A stretch of 7,888 nucleotides of DNA, taken from NCBI GenBank assembly GCA_007135845.1, contig SLIC01000207.1, positions 1 to 7,888 of the forward strand. Direction: 5' to 3'. Each line of letters opens with the position of its first letter. Position 1 is the stretch's first letter. Made by a program: the position numbers and the translations under genes. This DNA is from Candidatus Brevefilum sp. (GTDB lineage: Bacteria; Chloroflexota; Anaerolineae; Anaerolineales; Anaerolineaceae). This document shows, piece after piece, positions 5,121-7,888 of this stretch. A model generated the notes under the pieces. The model was not told where the DNA came from. It worked only from the letters and a program-made list of their open reading frames with translations, and did not search any database.

Positions 5121-6398
5121 CTACCTGGTAGAACCAAGCACTTTCTTGACGGCATCCAATGAGGGTTCAATAATCGGCGCTTCGGCGACGGCTTGCATCG
5201 CAGCTCTGACATCCTTTAGTCCGCTGCCGGTGTTTAAAACCAAAACAGGGTCATCCATATCGATCACCTGTTCTTTTACCGCCTTTACCAACCCGGCATA
5301 AGCAGTCGAGGCAGCTGGTTCAGCAAAAATACCTACCCTGCCCAGGTCGGCAATAGCTTTTATGATCTCCTCATCCGGTACAGTCAGGTAAGTTCCACCC
5401 GTGTCGCGGGCAGCACGCACCGCACGCACCCCATCCCGAGGCAGGTCAACAGAGATACTGTCTGCAAGGGTGTCCGCCTGAACCGGTTTAACATCCTCAT
5501 TACCCTGGTGAAAGGCATTGGCAATTGCTGCTGAACCCGTTGATTGGACACCAATGATGCGGGGCATATTAGGCAGCCAACCCAACGCATGAAGGTCCTT
5601 GAAGCCCTTATGCACGCCAGAGATGATGTTGCCGTCACCGACTGGAATGAAGACTGTTAATCGTTTTCCATTTTCAGGCATCCGGCGAATGACCTGCTCC
5701 CATATTTCAAAGCCTGCCGTCTTTTTGCCTTCAGCCGTAAAGGGGTTATAACCAGTATTCCGGTTATACCAGCCAAAGGCCTGTGTCGCTTCAATGCTCA
5801 GGTCAAAGGCCTGGTCGTAATTGCCATCGACCAGGAGTACCTGGGCACCGAAGACCAGCAATTGGGCAATTTTTGCTGGTGGAGCCGTTTTCGGTGCAAA
5901 GATAACGGCCTTAGCACCAACGGCGGCGGCCATGCCTGCCAGGGCAGCCCCAGCGTTTCCGGTTGATGCTGCCACGGTTATTTCAGCTCCGATTTGCGCA
6001 GCCCGTGCAACCACGATGGCACTGGCGCGGTCCTTGAAGGATGCCGTGGGATTCGGACTTTCGTCCTTGATCCACAAATCCTGCAACCCCAATTCCTCCG
6101 CCAAACGAGTTGACTTATAAACCGGTGTCCATCCTGCTCGACGCAAAGGCGTGCCCAAACCACCTGGGTCATCCACAGGCAGCAGATTCAAGTACCGCCA
6201 CAGGGATGCTTCCGGTAGTTTCATGCCTTTTGTGGAGGCTTCCCAAAATTTTTCAGGTTTGAGTGTTGTCTTGATCTCATCGTAATTGAGGATGACGTCA
6301 AGATTTCCACCATCTTTTGGGCAGGTGTAGGTCACTTCTTCTGGACCATATGTGGTCCCACACAAGGAACAGGTGAAATGTGAAAAATAATGTATCAT
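5121..6398 (-). CDS. Threonine synthase-like PLP-dependent enzyme with N-terminal zinc ribbon
   Basis: This protein of about 425 residues is a fold-type-II PLP enzyme. The N-terminus carries a zinc-ribbon-like motif with Cys10, Cys13 and Cys26; the expected fourth cysteine is Asp29. PLP features are the Schiff-base Lys122 in [16 protein letters not shown] (144-150), the phosphate loop VGDGNIISG (253-261), [10 protein letters not shown] (360-369) and NTGSGLKD (389-396). The last resembles the TGxGLKD signature of threonine synthase, which converts O-phosphohomoserine to threonine. Beside a YgeW-like gene and a carbamate kinase, a diaminopropionate or threonine ammonia-lyase role like YgeX is a real alternative. 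The ATG at 6398 has GGGAA five nt upstream; the in-frame ATG at 6410 adds four residues but has no ribosome binding site. A possible -10 box TATACT lies upstream. The gene follows a terminator and leads tightly into the glycosyltransferase. Confidence 0.9.
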   Translation of the reverse strand: MIHYFSHFTCSLCGTTYGPEEVTYTCPKDGGNLDVILNYDEIKTTLKPEKFWEASTKGMKLPEASLWRYLNLLPVDDPGGLGTPLRRAGWTPVYKSTRLAEELGLQDLWIKDESPNPTASFKDRASAIVVARAAQIGAEITVAASTGNAGAALAGMAAAVGAKAVIFAPKTAPPAKIAQLLVFGAQVLLVDGNYDQAFDLSIEATQAFGWYNRNTGYNPFTAEGKKTAGFEIWEQVIRRMPENGKRLTVFIPVGDGNIISGVHKGFKDLHALGWLPNMPRIIGVQSTGSAAIANAFHQGNEDVKPVQADTLADSISVDLPRDGVRAVRAARDTGGTYLTVPDEEIIKAIADLGRVGIFAEPAASTAYAGLVKAVKEQVIDMDDPVLVLNTGSGLKDVRAAMQAVAEAPIIEPSLDAVKKVLGSTR

Positions 6399-6480
6399 AG
6401 AGCTTCCCATCGTTATTTCAATCAGAAACTTTCAAAGTCGCTTCGCAAGTATATGCTAACCTGACTTGCAGAGTCCCTAG

Positions 6481-6511
6481 TAAAGAGGCTGCTATCATCA
6501 CAATAGCAGCC
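6481..6511 (-). terminator. Terminator after carbamate kinase
   Basis: A perfect 9-bp stem, GGCTGCTAT (6487-6495) with ATAGCAGCC (6503-6511), closes a 7-nt loop. On the minus strand it lies 13 nt after the carbamate kinase stop and is followed by the T-rich TCTTTA. The T-run is short, so it may end transcription or reduce read-through into the threonine synthase-like gene. Confidence 0.65.
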
Positions 6512-6524
6512 CCAGCTAAAAGTA

Positions 6525-7472
6525 TTAGGGGAGAATCCACGTGCCGGTTTTGCCTTCGAGGGCGTTACCGATGTTCTCCGGATCGGTGATCAGGGCTTTC
6601 TTACCGCCATTTTCCAGGTATTTGATGATTGCCTGGATCTTTGGCAGCATGCTGCCAGGGGCAAAATGACCTTCTTCAATGTATTGCTTGGCTTCTGCTA
6701 CGGTCATTTCATCAACAAAAACCTGGTCAGGCTTGTTGAAATTCAAAGCCACTTTTTCAACAGCCGTACTGATCACAAACAGGTCGGCCTCAATATTTGA
6801 CGCTAACAGTGAGGAGCTGAAATCTTTATCAATGACTGCCTCAACGCCTTTGATCATACCAGCTTCATCTTCAACAACAGGGATTCCGCCGCCACCGACG
6901 CCAACCACTGTCTTACCTGCTTTGATCAGGGTTTCGATCACATTGGCTTCAACAATCCGAGTGGGGATGGGTGAAGGTACCACACGGCGAAATCCACGGC
7001 CAGCATCTTCTACGACAACCCAGCCCTCATTCTCAGCACGACGTTTAGCTTCATCTTCGTCCATGAAAGAACCAATCGGTTTAGAGGGACTCTGAAAAGC
7101 GGGATCATTTCGATCGACAATCGTTTGGGTCACAACCGTCGCAGCATCTTTCTCAATCCCACGTCGTTTGAACTCGTTTTGTAGAGCATTTTGGAACATG
7201 TAACCAATGGCACCCTGGGTGTCTGCACCACAGTAGTCCAACGGAATCTCATGCAGCTCATCCCGGGCAATCTCTGAACGACGCAGAATAAAACCCACCT
7301 GGGGACCGTTGCCGTGAGTTACTACAACATCCCAGCCTTTTTCGATCATATCGACGATGTGCTTCATTGTATCACTGGCACACTCAAACTGGTCTTGCAC
7401 CGTTTGATGTGCTTTGTCTTTGATTAATGCATTGCCACCAACAGCAACGACTGCAATTCCTTGTCTTTCCAT
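6525..7472 (-). CDS. Carbamate kinase (ArcC / YqeA family)
   Basis: This 315-residue protein is of normal length for carbamate kinase, which in catabolism transfers phosphate from carbamoyl phosphate to ADP, giving ATP, CO2 and ammonia. Amino acid kinase-fold motifs are complete: AVGGNAL (10-16), THGNGPQVG (52-60), PIGSF (132-136), GVGGGGIPVV (191-200), DKDFSSSLLA (215-224) and GSMLPKIQA (273-281). The start at 7472 is preceded by AGGAG (7484-7488) with a rather long 11-nt spacer. It lies 55 nt after the carbamoyltransferase with no hairpin between, so the two are probably one transcript, as expected for enzymes that make and use carbamoyl phosphate. The terminator at 6481-6511 follows. The pairing matches arginine deiminase operons and the ygeW-yqeA purine cluster; the YgeW-like neighbour favours the second. 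Confidence 0.96.
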   Translation of the reverse strand: MERQGIAVVAVGGNALIKDKAHQTVQDQFECASDTMKHIVDMIEKGWDVVVTHGNGPQVGFILRRSEIARDELHEIPLDYCGADTQGAIGYMFQNALQNEFKRRGIEKDAATVVTQTIVDRNDPAFQSPSKPIGSFMDEDEAKRRAENEGWVVVEDAGRGFRRVVPSPIPTRIVEANVIETLIKAGKTVVGVGGGGIPVVEDEAGMIKGVEAVIDKDFSSSLLASNIEADLFVISTAVEKVALNFNKPDQVFVDEMTVAEAKQYIEEGHFAPGSMLPKIQAIIKYLENGGKKALITDPENIGNALEGKTGTWILP

Positions 7473-7527
7473 ACGCTTAAAAACTCCTATTCAGTTAATA
7501 TCTTTACTTACCTTAGTTTTTCTACAA

Positions 7528-7888
7528 CTATGCCATCGTCAAAGCCATGACGGCTTTTTGTGCATGCAGGCGGTTCTCGGCCTGGTCGAAAACTACAGAA
7601 TGTGGACCGTCAATCACGCCATCGGTCACTTCGATGTTGCGGTCAGCCGGCAGGGGATGCATGTAAATGGCATCATCCTTCGCTAGGGCCATCTTACGCT
7701 CATCGGTGATCCAGCTTTCATACTTTTGAGTAACTTTTTTAATTTCATCAGCATCACTGAGTTGGACCAGCGGACCCCAGGATTTTGCATAGACGATATC
7801 GGCATCTTTGAAGCCATCTTCCATGCTGTTGACAACATCAAACCCGGTATTGTATTTACGGGCTTGTTCACGTGCCTGGTCCATGATC
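7528..7888 (-). CDS. YgeW-like carbamoyltransferase (partial, C-terminal 119 residues)
   Basis: This is the C-terminal, amino-acid-binding domain of an aspartate/ornithine carbamoyltransferase superfamily member; the N-terminal carbamoyl phosphate domain lies beyond the right edge. The segment SMEDGFKDADIVYAKSWGP closely resembles the matching part of E. coli YgeW as I recall it. The catalytic-loop motif is HPLPADRN, where ornithine carbamoyltransferases and YgeW have HCLP and aspartate carbamoyltransferase has HPLPR. The end VVFDQAENRLHAQKAVMALTM is the usual superfamily tail (bound to a last helix). In the catabolic direction such an enzyme would split a carbamoyl or ureido compound with phosphate and hand carbamoyl phosphate to the carbamate kinase encoded next. 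An ornithine-type enzyme remains possible because the N-terminal half is not visible. No start can be chosen here; an internal ATG at 7884 is not the real start. Confidence 0.88.
   Translation of the reverse strand, partial: IMDQAREQARKYNTGFDVVNSMEDGFKDADIVYAKSWGPLVQLSDADEIKKVTQKYESWITDERKMALAKDDAIYMHPLPADRNIEVTDGVIDGPHSVVFDQAENRLHAQKAVMALTMA

Noticed and set aside
5114..5212. N-terminal extension of the glycosyltransferase by 33 residues
   Set aside because: It lies almost wholly inside the end of the threonine synthase-like gene, has no family similarity, and the GT2 fold begins right after the ATG at 5113.

Overview
The window looks like a piece of an anaerobic bacterial chromosome, most plausibly a Chloroflexota (Anaerolineae-type) genome. 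This is an inference from moderate GC content, the kind of catabolic enzymes present, the style of the 185-residue unknown protein and the intergenic repeats. It has not been tested by any database search.

Layout. All genes are on the minus strand except one cold-shock gene. Read in the direction of transcription (right to left): the C-terminal part of a YgeW-like carbamoyltransferase (7528 to the right edge), a carbamate kinase (6525-7472), a hairpin terminator, a threonine synthase-like PLP enzyme with an N-terminal zinc ribbon (5121-6398), a GT2 polyprenyl-phosphate-type glycosyltransferase that starts 7 nt later (4139-5113), a heptad-repeat element (4040-4153), a large PLP enzyme of unknown reaction (2513-3979), a second heptad-repeat element (2398-2507) and a conserved-type unknown protein (1781-2338). 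This last gene converges on the plus-strand csp gene (1464-1673) across a bidirectional terminator. About 830 nt without a credible gene separate csp from the divergent dihydropyrimidinase/hydantoinase gene, which runs off the left edge (1-634).

How the genes may work together. Hydantoinase, carbamoyltransferase, carbamate kinase and two fold-type-II PLP enzymes are the same set of activities that sits around ygeW-ygeX-hyuA-yqeA in the E. coli purine/ureide catabolic island. Such a set could open a cyclic ureide, phosphorolyse a carbamoyl group, make ATP from carbamoyl phosphate and deaminate the remaining amino acid. The substrate here is inference. The glycosyltransferase does not fit that theme, yet it is tightly coupled to the threonine synthase-like gene.

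Non-coding structure. Two things stand out. One is a pair of about 110-bp elements, each with four GTGAATN-type heptads, a private core hairpin and four inverted heptads, lying on each side of the unknown PLP gene and exactly at the ends of two genes. The other is a plus-strand stretch at 964-1218 with long imperfect stems, whose G-U wobbles favour RNA from the plus strand. It lies upstream of a csp leader that itself holds a complete intrinsic terminator before the start codon.
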